The notes beneath the pieces are model-generated. The model did no database searches and was not told where the DNA came from. It saw only the letters and a list, made by a program, of their open reading frames with translations. DNA of 64,000 nt from Parastagonospora avenae f. sp. tritici 18332-5. Lineage: Eukaryota > Ascomycota > Dothideomycetes > Pleosporales > Phaeosphaeriaceae. Shown here piece after piece: positions 22,898-35,298 of this stretch (the stretch's first letter is position 1; every line of letters starts with the position of its first letter). The DNA is taken from the NCBI GenBank assembly GCA_022559985.1, contig JAFJTR010000001.1, positions 744,001-808,000 on the forward strand. Reading direction: 5' to 3'. Made by a program: the position numbers and the translations under genes.

Positions 22898-23180
22898 GTT
22901 GATGTTGTGATGAGATATCGGATGTGAGTCAGTCGTATATGTATACATGCAGACTAGCGTGACTGAAACGTCATCTGGACTTCTTTCTCCACGACTCGAT
23001 CCTATGCCAAGTCTGTGTTGCTCTGTTAAAAACATTCTAGATTCAGACCCGTTGACAGCCTATACACGCTTCATCTTGTCCAATGAAGGCGCGTACATAC
23101 TCTAAAACCCAAAACGCCGTGGCTAACTTCAATATCTACCTTCCCACCCAAATAACAATACATTTTTCTTTACCAGTCCA

Positions 23181-24714
23181 CTACTCATATGCACTCAGAT
23201 CCAGCGGCACACTGCTTCCTCTCCCAGCCCGATACCTCTTCTGACCATTCGAGAAGTCCCTCGGCCGTGGAAATTGTGCTTCGTCCTGGAATCTCCATCT
23301 CAAGTCGTGGATGGGTACAATCTTTCCCTTTTGAGCCCCACCAGCACCAGATGTAGCTGGAGTTCTCACAGATCCGCCGTTTGTAAGGGTATATGAGCTT
23401 GCGTCCATTGACCTTGATGGCGCCGGACTTGCTAAGGGGCGACTAGGTGCGGCGCCTGGTGGAGGCGGTGGCGCAGACGCTGCGGGCGGTGAAGGCGCGG
23501 ATGCTGGTGGGGGAGGTGGTGGGGCGGCAGGTGATGTTCTTCCATGCGCTGCTCCAAATGCGTTGCGCGCTGCTTGTTCTGCGAGCGATGGGCCAAGACC
23601 GTTTGCAGCTTTCGGTGGCGGAGGTGCAGGCGCAGGCGGTGCTCGTGAGCTGTCGTACTTGTATGGATCGTAATCGTCGTCGTCTACTGGCGCTTTCGTC
23701 GGAGGCGGTCCGGGGGGAGGAGGCGGCGTTGACCGTGCTGGTGTTCGAGGTGCTGACGGAGGTGGAGGCGGCGGGGGCGCTGGGGGTACAGCGCCTGGAG
23801 GGGGAGGAGGGGGTGCGCTTGGTGTGGATGACGGTGGTGCTGGTGGAGGAGCGGGAGGGGCGCCTCCGGGGACAGGCGGTGCTCTAGCTGGTGACGACGA
23901 TGGCGGCGGAGGAGCCATGCCAGAGGGTTTGCGCGAGGCTGGCGGTGGCATGGGCGGCTTCTTGCCAATCGGCGGGGGCGGCTTCGGCTTCATACCTATA
24001 CTTGATGCGACCGACGACGGCCTCGAGTCCTTAAGTGCGCCGAAGATGGGATTTAGGGGTGGTCGACCCCCTGGGACGGGCGGCGCGGGCGGGGCTCCAG
24101 GCGGCTTGGGTGCTGACCCTCGCGGTGGCTTTGGTGCTGAGCTGCGCGTTGATTCTGGGTCTGAGAGGTACGGCGCATTGCCCTGATCTGCGCCCGTCTT
24201 GACTCCTCCGGATTTCCTCAGCTTCGGCATGCCCCCAGCAAAGATTCCTCCCAGCTGCGGCGGTGCTGCCATTCCGCTGTCTCCTCCAGTGTCGCTGTTA
24301 CTTCGCGCTCTGTTCCCTCCTCCAGGCGGCGCAAGGCCAGGCGGTGCAGGCGGTCTTCCCATGCCAGGGACGGGTGGTGCCCCTGAGATGGCTGGCGCGG
24401 CAGGTCCGTCAGACACCTTGCCGACTATGGGTGCTGACCGGTCGTTGACTTGCGTGACTTTTTTGAGTCTTGCTCCTTTGCCAATGTCGGACAGCAGTGC
24501 TCCCTGTGACCTGTTAGATGTAGCTCTGTGCCATGCAAACGCCCGTCTGCGGGATCCCGTTTGCTCTTTCGACGTGACTGCGACGTACTCTGCCTGCTCC
24601 CGACGGCGGCTTTCCCCCCGGCGCCTTCATTCCCGGCATTGGCGGCGGCGGTGGTGGCCCTCCAGCGCCTCTTCCCATGGGCGGCATGGGCGGAGGGGGA
24701 GGTGGTGCGGGCAT
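23181..24714 (-). CDS. VRP1: Verprolin (WIP family) actin regulator
   Basis: Exons 24714-24589 and 24503-23181 join across an 85-base intron (GTACGT, CTAAC, TCACAG) to 482 residues. The protein starts MPAPPPPPPMPP, and the junction rebuilds a WH2 actin-binding motif (GALLSDIGKGARLKKVTQV). A long proline-rich body with many PPPPP runs and PxxP sites for SH3 and profilin partners follows. The C-terminal end carries the WASP-binding type segment (RWRFQDEAQFPRPRDF). Verprolin links WASP, type I myosins and actin at endocytic patches and the hyphal tip. It is divergent to the gene at 24963 with only 248 bases between them. Its proline codons create long open frames on the other strand, which are not genes. 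Confidence 0.93.
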
Positions 24715-24962
24715 GATGTCGTGTGCGCTCTGCTCAGCGATGCGGTGTTCCTTCTCTTATATTGTAGTTAATTCACGGCTTCTATATCAAACTGCCGCCT
24801 GGATATGTGTCGCGTGCAACGAGTGTAGTGTGCGTGAATTGGGCTCGTCTTGGAACATTCGATGGCAGTCGCTGCCAAGCCCGATGACCTCTCAGCCACG
24901 CATGCCCGTGGCTTCGTCACTGCCCGAGCTCCACCGCAGATGCAAAACCCCCAAACGTCGCC

Positions 24963-26264
24963 ATGAAACCCGCCGGCCTACCAATGCGCCTACGAGCGCG
25001 GCCAGTCTGCCAGCTGTGCGACTTCATCATACAAAAGCCCACGAGTCGCCGCGCGTTCGCGTCCGCATCCGCACTCGAGGCACCCGCAGTTCGGAGGCTA
25101 CCCGCGCGAGGCAATGTCGCAGTACCACGGAACATTACTCGAAGCATCACGACCACGGCCAGGCAGCTGCAGGAGTTGGAGGTTGGAGACGTTGGGAGCG
25201 TGGCCTTGTCGGATAGGATTGCTGCGTTGAAGGGAAAGCTCGCTGTCGTAGAGATACAGATCCACACCATATACGATTCCCCCACGGTCCAAGGAGAACA
25301 GGCGCTGTTGGACGTGCTGTTGGAGCTGGAAGACGTGGCGCGGCAAGCAACAGCAATTCGATCAGGCCGGCCTGTACCAGCAAAGGCCCCGATACGGCAG
25401 AGTTCCGCAGGCGCAATCTTGTCTGGGCTGAAGGGCGACGAAAAGCCCGCACCAATCAAGACGAAAAGCAAGTCGTTCGGACTCGATGCACTGCCGCGCC
25501 CGTCACATCTCTCTAAACTCGCCGAGGACTTTATCAAGCACGAAAAGGTCTTCCTCTCGCCAAATTTGCTCGGCCTGTACATCCACCTGCAGCGCGTGCT
25601 TGGCCGACCTCGAACCATACCCGAGGCCCTCTACCTCTATGCCAACAAGCCCGTGCCTGTAGAGGGCTCGTCGCCACCTAAATTCAACAAGCCGTCCCCG
25701 AAATCTGCGAAGCAAGCTGTGCCCGCCGATCTCGCCGACGATGCCCTGACAGCCGCCATTGAAGCGAAAGACATCACCCTGGCCCTCGCCGTCGTCGAGC
25801 ACACATACTGCGCCCCAGCATGGCTGCGGCACCGCCGTATCACCAAGTTGGGCGTCCCCACCGTAATCATGGCCCTCACACCTTTCGCAATCAACATGAT
25901 TTCGTCCGAACTTTCCGTCTACAGCAACTTCATCGACCCGTGGACCTTTAAGCTCTACTGCTTCATGGGCATAAGTACATATGTCCTGTGCACTGGCACG
26001 CTCGGCTTCGTCGCGTTGACCACGCACAACGACCACCACGACCGGGTGGTGTGGCGGCCTGGTATCCCGCTGCTGGATCGGTATATGAAAGAGGACGAGC
26101 GTGCGGCGCTGGACAGGATTGCGTGTGCATGGGGCTTCAAGGAGGAGTGGAGGCGAGGTGATGAGGAGGGTGATGACTGGGAGGGTCTCAGGCAGTGGAT
26201 TCTCCTGAGAGGCATGATCTTGGACAAGCCGGACTTGATGCCGGGCATGAATCCGAATAGGTAG
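24963..26264 (+). CDS. Conserved mitochondrial membrane protein, function unknown
   Basis: A single exon of 433 residues. The first 40 residues are Arg-rich with no acid residues before about position 20 (MRLRARPVCQL ... SRRAFASASAL), a mitochondrial targeting peptide. A helical middle part follows (VALSDRIAALKGKLAVVEIQ). Two hydrophobic segments lie near residues 300-345 (VPTVIMALTPFAINMI; CFMGISTYVLCTGTLGFVAL), then HNDHHDRVVW and a Trp/acid-rich matrix-side end. I do not recognise a named family; inner-membrane location is inferred. The gene shares a 248-base upstream region with verprolin. Confidence 0.8.
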   Translation: MKPAGLPMRLRARPVCQLCDFIIQKPTSRRAFASASALEAPAVRRLPARGNVAVPRNITRSITTTARQLQELEVGDVGSVALSDRIAALKGKLAVVEIQIHTIYDSPTVQGEQALLDVLLELEDVARQATAIRSGRPVPAKAPIRQSSAGAILSGLKGDEKPAPIKTKSKSFGLDALPRPSHLSKLAEDFIKHEKVFLSPNLLGLYIHLQRVLGRPRTIPEALYLYANKPVPVEGSSPPKFNKPSPKSAKQAVPADLADDALTAAIEAKDITLALAVVEHTYCAPAWLRHRRITKLGVPTVIMALTPFAINMISSELSVYSNFIDPWTFKLYCFMGISTYVLCTGTLGFVALTTHNDHHDRVVWRPGIPLLDRYMKEDERAALDRIACAWGFKEEWRRGDEEGDDWEGLRQWILLRGMILDKPDLMPGMNPNR

Positions 26265-26749
26265 ATGTACAGTATTTACTATCGTGGTCGCCATGAACAT
26301 TTTCAATCCGCGCGCTTGGAAGATGATGTTGTCCATCCGCGGCCGTGATGTTGAGTTGCGCACGAGACTTCGAATGCAGTTGGAGAATAGGAGGACTACA
26401 CCAAATGCTACATATCGAACTAGTAGAAAGTAAAGAGCTGCAGCTAGGTTTCCATTTTCGAGCCCGATGCTTGCATACTCATTCGGCCTTTGAATCATCC
26501 ACACTGAAGCCAGTCCACGTCTCCCAAAGCAGCGCTTCGACAACCCAATCTCCTTACAACACCGCAACCACTCCCTCTTTCCAAGTCTCCAATCAATCAT
26601 AGAACCAAAGAAAAAAGTAAAACTCGATAACAGAAACACCCACATCGTACATACTTCACATCCATCCGCTGCCCAAAAAAAAATACCACACATCCCACCT
26701 CAACCACATCACAAAGGCAGTCGAATCCAGCAAAAAAATCGGTTCTGTG
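26265..26749. other. Intergenic, no gene seen
   Basis: No protein-like frame between the mitochondrial gene and the tRNA-like element. Confidence 0.5.
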
Positions 26750-26852
26750 CGACACCTGTGTGATTCGAACACACGCTCCCGAAGGAACTGGCTAACTTCC
26801 ACTCGATGAGTGACATAGCAGGCCAGCGCGTTAACCTTTAGCAACTGTTAGA
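26750..26852 (-). tRNA. tRNA-Ser(GCT)-like, intron-containing, 5' end degenerate
   Basis: Read on the minus strand, the element has a D-loop with GGTTAAC, an anticodon stem CTGGC/GCCAG with loop C-T-GCT-A, a 22-base insertion after position 37 where nuclear tRNA introns sit (with its own CACTC/GAGTG hairpin), a type II variable arm (TCC-TTCG-GGA) and a perfect T-arm GTGTG-TTCGAAT-CACAC, then AGGTGTC and G. The 5' acceptor strand should read GACACCT, but the bases before the D-arm (around 26846-26852) do not pair. So the 3' three-quarters is a good tRNA-Ser for AGC/AGT codons while the 5' end looks replaced or lost. It may be a pseudogene. Confidence 0.6.
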
Positions 26853-27725
26853 GAACAGCACTTTGTATTTGAATAGGGATAATAGTACCACTCCGCCTGA
26901 TTCACCAGTTAGTGAAGAGACTTATTAATTGAGATGGGAGGAATGTACCAAAGTGCCAATAGATTGATGTTGATGAGAACACTGAAAATTACAAATGATC
27001 TAACTGATGCCTAAATAGAGAGACGTTGGGGTGAGAATGAGAGCTCTCGGTGGGTTCGTAATGAGCACGATGGTGGGGTCAGAATGAATGGGCGGAAATG
27101 CGTGCGTGGAGTCATACAGGTGAGGGGGTGGCGCCTATGCAGCCAAAGACACTAAGTCCAAGTCCGCGGGCCGAACAAGTCCATCACACAACTCGTCGAC
27201 AGACTGTTTCATTGGAACGAAAGAAGGACATACTTGATCTTGGTCTCGGAAAAATACATATGGATTTGTATTTTGGGATTGTTCGGGGCTTGATTATTTT
27301 GACGTGGATGATTTTTCCGGAGAGTTGGTTGGTTAAATGGCTTGCGCATCTTTCATGTACAATTACTGTCAAAAGACTTCAAATTCTATGCAATTCATGG
27401 AGTCAGCAATAGGTCTAAAGTGTTGGGTTGGAAACGTTCGGCAGATTCATCTAAATGTTTATGCATTGGCATGACAATTCTGCAATTAAATCATTTGATC
27501 AGCATCGCCTGTCGCACAAGTAGTATCTCCAGCGACAAGTCACAGGCAAGGAAATTCACGGGAGCATGTGGTGGAAGCGATATTTGGCTGGTGTCCCGCA
27601 GTGGGTGTTGGTATTGTACCAAGTCATTTCTTCCCGTCTAGCAACCGCTCATAAAGACGTAAATCCGTAACCTATCCCAACCAGTCATGCATCGTTCATC
27701 ATAAAGCCTCTCTTGAGACAATCAT
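26853..27725. other. Intergenic, no gene seen
   Basis: No protein-like frame. Lies upstream of the tRNA-like element and downstream of the eEF1B-beta gene. Confidence 0.5.
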
Positions 27726-28688
27726 CTACAACTTTTGCATGGCCACGACGTCGGTGGACTGGACGTGGTCCTCGTCCTCCTCGATCTTGGCCTGTAGGTC
27801 GTCCAGCGAGACCTTATCGTCCTCGATGACGACGTTCAGCTGGAGCTTCTTGATACCGAAACCAACAGCAATGAACTGCGCGCCACCCCAGACAAGACCG
27901 TCCTGCTCGATGGCGAGGACATTTTTCTTGAGCTCGTCCATGTTTGTCTCGTCGTCTGGAACGCGTTAGTATTGTGATTACAATGTGGTAGTACTTGAAC
28001 ATACCCCATGGCTTGACGTCGAGTGTGACAATGGACTTAGCGGCAGGCTTGACCTTTCCGGCCTTCTTCTGGTTGTACTCGGCCAGACGTTGCTGCTTGA
28101 GCTTCTCGGCCTCCTCGTCGACCTCGTCGTCGTCGCTGCCGAACAGGTCGACCTCATCATCGTCCTCCTCCTCGGCCTTCTCAGGTGCTTTGGCGGGGTT
28201 GAGGGTGAGCTCAGATGAGTCAGGGCCGTATGCGGTGTACTCCTTGGTTGGGTCACCGGGCAGGGAGTCGAACTCGCCCTCGAAGGTGAGGATGTGGTTG
28301 TACCAGCGCCATGCGTATGGGTACTTCTCTGGGGCGGGGACCTGCTTGATCTGCTGGAAGACCTTGACGTCTGCCTGCGATGGCGTGTAGCTGTACTTGT
28401 GTTAATTAATGACTTCAGACAAACAATCTAGAGAGTAACAACAAGGTGGAATAGATCAGAGTTGCGACAAGCGCTTGGGTTTGATATCAGATAGCGGGGT
28501 CTTAAGCCGCCTCATTAACACGGACCAAATGTTCTCATCATTGTAGTCGGGCGGGGATGGTGCTGGAAGGAAACACGCAAAAGGGGACATGGTGGGGTAG
28601 CAACTTACCCAAGGACGTAGCTGCGCGTCTTCACCCAGTTGTTCAGGAGTGTGAGACCAGCGTCGGATACAAGATCGGTGAAGCCCAT
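27726..28688 (-). CDS. EFB1: Translation elongation factor 1-beta (eEF1B alpha, exchange factor)
   Basis: Exons 28688-28609, 28390-28005 and 27955-27726 give 231 residues. The introns are 218 bases (GTAAGT) and 49 bases (GTATGT). The N-terminal GST-C-like half contains TPSQADVKVFQQI and YPYAWRWYNHI; an acidic linker (EEEDDDEVDLFGSDDDE) follows; the C-terminal guanine-exchange domain is complete (SIVTLDVKPW, DGLVWGGAQFIAVGFGIKKL, ends AMQKL). It recharges eEF1A with GTP in cytosolic translation. The long first intron just after the start codon region is common in highly expressed fungal translation genes. It is divergent to HSP78. Confidence 0.97.
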
Positions 28689-29133
28689 GTTTGCGGTTGA
28701 TTCGAGAGTGTGTGAGGAATCGTGCGAGGGGTTGTTGGGTTGTGTGACTGTGAGGAGTTTTTGAGGCAGGGCAGATTGCGCTCGGGAAAATATTGGCTAG
28801 TGGCGGGCACAGACGCGCCAAGAACATTAGCTGCACGTGTTTTCGCATTTCCCTGCGCAACGCGTTCATGCATTCGACCTGTGACGTGCATAAAACTTAG
28901 TCAGTGACTTGTCGCCGCCGTGCCTCTCGATTATTCAAGCTCTTTTATTCGGTCCTGAGGGCAATCGAGTGCTGTGTTGCAGCGGCTGTTGTGGATCTCC
29001 GCGTAGAACAACCTCGAAGCATCGTGGAGCTTCGTCAGTGGAAGTGCCTGCGCGGCCTCCGAACATCAAATATATCATGTCCGCTTCATCCTCTAAACAC
29101 TGATCTCCTCTTGGACACGCAACTCATATCACA
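28689..29133. promoter_or_regulatory. Divergent promoter region, EFB1 / HSP78
   Basis: 445 bases between two outward-facing start codons. Given HSP78's role a heat-shock element would be expected, but I could not find an undisputed three-unit GAA/TTC array. Confidence 0.5.
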
Positions 29134-31549
29134 ATGCTGGCCAGTAGAACACGACTTGCAGCAAGGCGCATAGCTTCATCACCACGCCAGCTCGTCCGAC
29201 CTCTACCGCCATGGCAGATCTCGCTTGCCCGGTCAAGTCAACCTCAATGTGTCGTGAGACCGATTGTTGCAGCCAGGGCTTATGCCAATGGACGGCCACA
29301 TCCGCCTGGCGGAACCCATAGAATGAACATAAGTGGCGAGCCTGAGAAACCTGCGTTGGAACAATACGGGGTAGACCTCACGGAACGAGCTCGAGATGGC
29401 AAGCTAGATCCCGTGATAGGGAGGGACGGAGAGATTCAGAGGACTATCCAGATCCTGTCGCGACGAACAAAAAACAACCCAGTCTTGATCGGCAACGCTG
29501 GTACTGGTAAGACTGCGATCCTCGAAGGGCTGGCGCAGCGCATTGTTCGTGGAGATGTACCCGAGTCAATTAAAGAAAAGCGAGTCATCTCCCTCGACCT
29601 CGGATCACTCATTGCGGGCGCAAAGTTCCGCGGTGACTTCGAGCAGCGTCTGAAAAAGGTGCTCAAGGAAGTAGAAGACGCAAAGAAGGGTGTGATACTT
29701 TTTGTCGACGAGTTACACACGCTTCTGGGCCTCGGCAAGGCTGAGGGAAGCATCGACGCGAGCAATCTGCTCAAACCTGCCCTGAGTAGAGGAGAGCTGG
29801 TAAGCTACAACCGTTTCTACACCACATCCATATGAGCCATTTACTAACTGAAGTCAGCAACTTGCAGGCGCAACAACCCTGAACGAATACCGCCAAATCG
29901 AAAAGGATGCCGCGCTCGCTCGACGATTTCAGCCGATCGTGGTCGGTGAGCCAACCGTGCCCGATACCATCTCTATCCTACGAGGAATCAAAGAACGATA
30001 TGAAGTACATCACGGGGTGAGGATCACGGACAATGCTCTTGTAGCCGCAGCTACCTACTCCAATCGCTACATAACCGATCGCTTCCTTCCTGACAAGGCT
30101 ATTGATCTGGTGGACGAGGCTGCTAGCGCATTACGGCTTCAGCAGGAGAGCAAGCCTGATGCAATTCAAGAGCTTGATCGACAAATCATGACTATTCAGA
30201 TCGAGCTCGAATCTCTTCGGAAGGAAACCGATATTGCCAGCAAGGAGAGGCGGGAACGTCTGGAAGAGACCTTGGAGCAGAAACAAGACGAGGTCAAGGT
30301 GCTGACCGAGAAGTGGGAAAAGGAGCGATTAGAGCTCGACGAGATCAAGAACGCCCAGGAGAACCTTGAAAAAGCCAAGCTGGAGCTTGAGCAGGCTCGG
30401 AGAGAAGGCAACTTTGCCAAGGCTGGAGAGCTTCAGTACAGCAGAATTCCGGAACTAGAGCAAAAGTTGCCGAAAGATGAAGATGTTGCCGCAGGCGGAA
30501 CTCGCCCTGACTCGCTCCTCCATGATTCTGTAACTGCGGACGACATTGCTTCGGTGGTCTCGCGGACCACGGGCATACCACTGTCGAAGCTCAACAGTGG
30601 AGAAGTCGAGAAGCTTGTTCATATGGAAGACTCGTTGCGGCAGTTTGTAAAAGGCCAGGACGAAGCCCTCAAGTCGGTTGCGAATGCAATTCGTTTACAA
30701 CGAGCCGGTCTCTCAGGAGAACATCGCCCCATCGCCTCTTTCATGATGCTAGGGCCTACCGGTGTGGGTAAAACCGAAGTGTGTAAAAGGCTAGCGGAAT
30801 ACCTTTTCAGCACGCCGCAAGCTGTCATTCGCTTCGACATGAGCGAGTTCAGCGAGAAGCACACTGTTTCTAGACTCATCGGGTCACCTGCGGGCTACGT
30901 AGGCTACGAGGACGCTGGTCAACTTACGGAAGCTGTGCGACGTAAGCCTTACGCAGTGCTTCTCTTTGACGAGTGGGAGAAGGCTCACAAAGACATCTCG
31001 ACTCTACTGCTCCAGGTTCTTGACGAAGGTTTCCTCACGGATGCGCAAGGTCACAAGGTCGATTTCCGCAATACCATCATCGTGATGACGTCGAACCTAG
31101 GCGCAGACATCATCGTTGGAGATGATGTTCTCGACTCAGTGGGCAAGGAATCGAGCGAGATTTCACCTGTAGTCCGGAGTGCCGTCATGGATGTGGTTTC
31201 CGCAACTTATCCACCTGAGTTCCTCAATCGCCTTGACGAGTTCATCATCTTCCGAAGGCTGTCGCGCGAGGCACTGAGGGACATTGTTGACATCAGACTG
31301 AAGGAGCTGCAACAGCGACTGGACGACCGGAGAATCATTCTTGATTGTCCTGATGAAGCAAAGCAGTGGCTGTGCGACCGTGGCTATGATCCGAAGTTCG
31401 GCGCTCGGCCACTCAACCGCCTCATCGCAAGGGAGATTGGTAATGGCCTAGCAGACAAGCTCATCTGCGGTGAGGTCCGCAGTGGCGACGTGGCCAAGGT
31501 GACCATTAAGGAGGACGGCTCTGGCTTAAGCGTGAGCCCATTGTCGTAA
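29134..31549 (+). CDS. HSP78: Mitochondrial ClpB-type disaggregase Hsp78
   Basis: Exons 29134-29799 and 29858-31549 join across a 58-base intron (GTAAGC, CTAAC, GTCAG) to 785 residues. An Arg-rich presequence (about 1-50) leads directly into the first AAA+ domain without the ClpB N-domain, as in Hsp78. NBD1 has Walker A GNAGTGKT (120-127) and Walker B VILFVDELH; a coiled-coil middle domain follows (about 330-420, Glu/Lys-rich); NBD2 has GPTGVGKTE and VLLFDEWEKAH, and the small domain has PEFLNRLDEFIIF and GARPLNRLI. It resolubilises aggregates in the matrix together with mitochondrial Hsp70. Confidence 0.97.
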
Positions 31550-31908
31550 AGAGAAGCGTTGTTAAGAAGAGCCTAATGATTCACGACGTAATGACTGTCT
31601 AAATGAGCTTGTAGGTTATACGATGCACTGTACAACATGTATTCTATAGCTCTGTAAGTCAGCTCGCTCCTCTCCTAAAATATCACCATAATGTACATAC
31701 TTCACTCATTATTTAGACCAGAAGTGTTCTTCTTTTCCTGTCTTTCTATATCATCAGCGCGTGTCTTTAAGGTCTAGTTCGCATCGAAGTGGTAGGTACG
31801 CGTTTGACGCGCGCCCGTGGTCGCTCCTTCCTCCTTCCCAAATTCTCGCACCTCACTCCCCCTCACTCCACCATCTCAACCCTCACCAACAGCCCTTCCA
31901 CAACCGCC
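31550..31908. other. Intergenic between HSP78 and MSH5
   Basis: 359 bases, containing the HSP78 3' flank and the MSH5 promoter. No gene seen. Confidence 0.5.
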
Positions 31909-34900
31909 ATGGCGCGCAAGCCAGCCTTTAAGATCCCATTCCGACATAAAAGCAGTCGCAGCAATGCATCGAATCGCAGCGCAAGCAGTCAACGCACCTC
32001 CGGCTCTTCAAGGTCTCACCACACCGCATCTACAGCAACAGCAGGTCCGTCAAGACCGCGCACACAAACGCAAAGAGGCCCGTTCACGGACGACGGCACG
32101 TCTGCGCGCGCGCATTCGGAGAGTGTGATGACCCGCGAGAGTCTTCCTGATGACTTGCAGGCTGATGATACTCTGAATGAGGTAATCATGTCAGTCGATC
32201 TCACGACGCGTGGAACAGTGGGTTGCTGCTACTATGTTGCGAGGGACGAAAAGTTGTTCTTCATGGAGGATATCCAATGTGGGGATGTAGATGTCATCGA
32301 TGCCGTGAGGATTTACATCGATCCTACAGTCATTCTCGTCTCAACGAAAATCGACGAGGCAGTCATCGATCGCTTTGATCACGAAGGCAAGATTGGAAGC
32401 TCTATCAGTGGCGACAATGACCAGTTTCGCCTGCCTTTCCTCCTAGAGGTGCGGCCTCCAAGCGAGTACTTGTACGATGCGGCAAGGAGCAAGCTTGTGA
32501 ATCTACGTCTCGGCGAGGAGAATGGCCCGCGAGTCCGGTTCAACATACCAGGCGAACTTGGTGCCAACGAGCACGACGAGGAAAGCATTGCTGGCAAACA
32601 AGGTCAGCTTCTTCGACTCGCCGGATGGATCGACGTCGACAGCCAAGCAACAGTAAGCCAATTGTCGCAAGCATGTACAATACCAACTAAAGTTTGCTTA
32701 GGTTGGCTGTGCTGGGGCACTCATCTCATATCTACAGCGGAGGCGTGCGGCTGCATATCTACCCGGCGACGAAGCTGCGCACCTGATGTTTCGCGTGTCG
32801 AACTTGGAGATGTTCAGTCTACGAGACACAATGTTCGTGAACGCGGACACCCTTCACTCGCTGCAGATTCTGGGCGCAGAATCCCATCCACATTCTCACA
32901 ATCGAGGCCCAAGTAGCTCTGGAGCTAAAGAGGGTCTCTCCGTATATGGACTGTTTCACCATCTAGCACGAACATCTCAGGGACGCTTCCTGCTTCGCCA
33001 AAATTTCTTGCGACCAAGTTTGAGCCTCGACATCATCAATGAGCGACTAGAGACCATCAGCACACTTCTTCGGCCTGATAACGAAACGCCAATGCGAGAG
33101 CTTGTCAAGATCATGAAGAATGTCGGCAACATGCGTGTCATGATGATTAGCCTAAGGAAGGGCATCGCTGGTGCAGCGAAACGCCAAGGTGGTTTCTCGC
33201 GAAGCGTTTGGTCGACAATTCGTGGAGTACGTCTTTTCCTGTCTTGACCGAAAATTTTTCCGTTCTCTAACCGAACTTTCAGTTCTCTTTCCATTGTCTG
33301 CAAATAAAGGACTCACTACAGAGTCTTGGTGGCGGTGAGCTGCTAGCTATAAGAAACAAGGTATGTGCTCACTTCCAGCAAAGCATATGCCATTTACTGA
33401 CCAAAACAGATATTCGAAAAGTTTGAGGGTTTCCATCTTACTCAGGTCGGTCGGAAGATTAGCGAAACCGTGGATCTTGAAAAGTCCGCCGAGGAATCCC
33501 GGACCGTCATTCTCCCAGGAATTGACGAAGAGTTGGACCATCTCAAGAGAACTCTCGATGGATTGGACGATTTACTCAACGAAGTAGCCGCAAAGCTGTC
33601 CGAGAAAATGCCTTCGGATCTTCGCGCATCTCTCAACGTGATATACTTCCCTCAGATTGGCTTCCTCGTCACTGTTCCCATCGACCCAGAAACTGGAGAC
33701 GCTGTATATGCGGGCAGCTTTGACAACCCCTGGGAGCAAATGTTTACCACTGAGTTGCGTGCTCCTACTTGAGGTTCGGCGATTAGTTACTGACAGATGC
33801 CAGAGTACAAGTCTATTTCAAGACTAGCGAGATGCGTGAGATGGATGATCACTTCGGCGACGTGTACGGCATCATATCTGATCGGGAGATCGAGATTAGC
33901 CACGAGCTGGCCCAGTACGTTCTGCAGTACGAAGTGCTATTGACAATGTGCTCAGATGTTTGTGGAGAGCTGGATAGGTACGTGGGCAACCAGTATGGGC
34001 TACGCGACTAATTAACGAAATACAGCCTATTGGCCTTAGCCCAAGGTGCAAAGCTGTATAACCTTTGTCGCCCTCGAATCACTCTCGACAACGTTATCAG
34101 CATCAAAGGCGGCCGGTGAGTCTAAGCACTGAGTCAGCATGGAAAAAGACTAACGCGAACCAGTCACATTCTTCAAGAGCTCACAGCATCTTCATTCGTT
34201 CCAAACGATACCTTTCTAGTTGGTGGATCAGGGAATGATACATCGACTGATGTCAGTTACGATCACGATGCCACAAGCTATGCAGATTCCAGTTCATCGA
34301 TGCGCCATGTTTCTTCTCATGGCGAACGCCCTAGTATGCTGGTTCTTACTGGCCCCAATTACTCTGGAAAGAGTGTTTACCTGAAGCAAGTGGCTTTGAT
34401 AGTCTTCATGGCGCATGTTGGCAGTTTCGTGCCAGCGGAGGCCGCAAAAATCGGGCTGACAGACAAAATCCTCTCTAGGGTGACCACACGGGAGACTGTC
34501 TCTCGAACACAGAGTGCTTTCATGCTAGACTTACAGCAAATATCACTTGCCCTGAGCCTAGCTACCCGAAGAAGTCTGCTCATCATTGATGAATTCGGCA
34601 AGGGTACGGAGTCCAGTGATGGAGCGGGGTTGGCTTGCGCGGTCATGGAGCATCTGCTGAGCTTGGGTTCTGAAAGGCCAAAGGTCATTGGAGCCACGCA
34701 CTTTCACGGTAAAAGGGTACGTTGCACGCACAGCAACGGCGTCTAACACGAAGCAGAAATATTCGAGATGAGTCTTCTAAAGCCAAGACCTATACTCGCC
34801 TTTGGTCACATGGAAGTCCGCATCGACACTGAGGCTTCAGAAGCGAGCGATCAGATTACATATCTGTACAAGTGAGTCTGCAGAGTCGGTCGGTGTCGGA

Positions 34901-35298
34901 TCAAACTGACCGAACCAAGCTTTCGTGATGGACGAAGCACTTCCAGTTTCGGCACATGGTGTGATCACCTGAAGTCCTTGTGCAAAGCTAGCATTAACAT
35001 GAGGCAGCTGTGCTGCCATGAACGGAGTACCATCTGAGATTGTTCAACGCGCAGAGAATCTCATATTGCTTAGCATGAGAGGTGAGGACCTTGTGGCCGC
35101 CTGTTGCCAGATGCCTGAGGAAGAAGCTGCAGAGCTAGAGGAAGCAGTAAGTGGGCCTAAACAGCCGTCTGATGAGTACTGAAACAGTAGTAGGAACAAA
35201 TCGCAAGAGGCTTTTTGGAGGCAGATGTTTACAGAGACCCAAAGGGTACCCTAGCAGACATTCTCACGATCTCTGCTACTACAGATTCGCGGTCTTGA
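31909..35298 (+). CDS. MSH5: Meiotic MutS homologue MSH5
   Basis: Eleven exons: 31909-32652, 32702-33226, 33283-33360, 33410-33753, 33804-33977, 34026-34115, 34164-34708, 34757-34871, 34920-34958, 35008-35146 and 35194-35298. They keep frame throughout and give 965 residues. All ten introns are 47-56 bases. An unstructured Ser/Arg-rich N-terminus (1-90) precedes the MutS core. The ATPase is complete: GPNYSGKSVYLKQVALI, then FMAHVGSFVPAE, TRETVSRTQSAFMLDLQQI, LLIIDEFGKGTESSDGAG and GATHFHEIFE. The Y-x-G-K-S-V-Y-L-K pattern separates MSH5 from MSH4 and the mismatch-repair MutS proteins. With MSH4 it stabilises crossover intermediates in meiosis. One donor (GTTGCG at 33754) is unusual, but the join reads correctly. 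The start is the first ATG after a C/T-rich leader. Confidence 0.95.

Noticed and set aside
23447..24186. Long plus-strand open frames rich in Gly and Val opposite verprolin
   Set aside because: They are the complement of proline codons of the verprolin gene and have no independent support.
25503..26693. Minus-strand 396-codon frame opposite the mitochondrial protein gene
   Set aside because: The plus-strand frame has a targeting peptide and membrane segments; the minus one looks like antisense translation.
28904..29133. Possible heat-shock elements before HSP78
   Set aside because: Only isolated GAA/TTC units were seen, not a spaced array of three.
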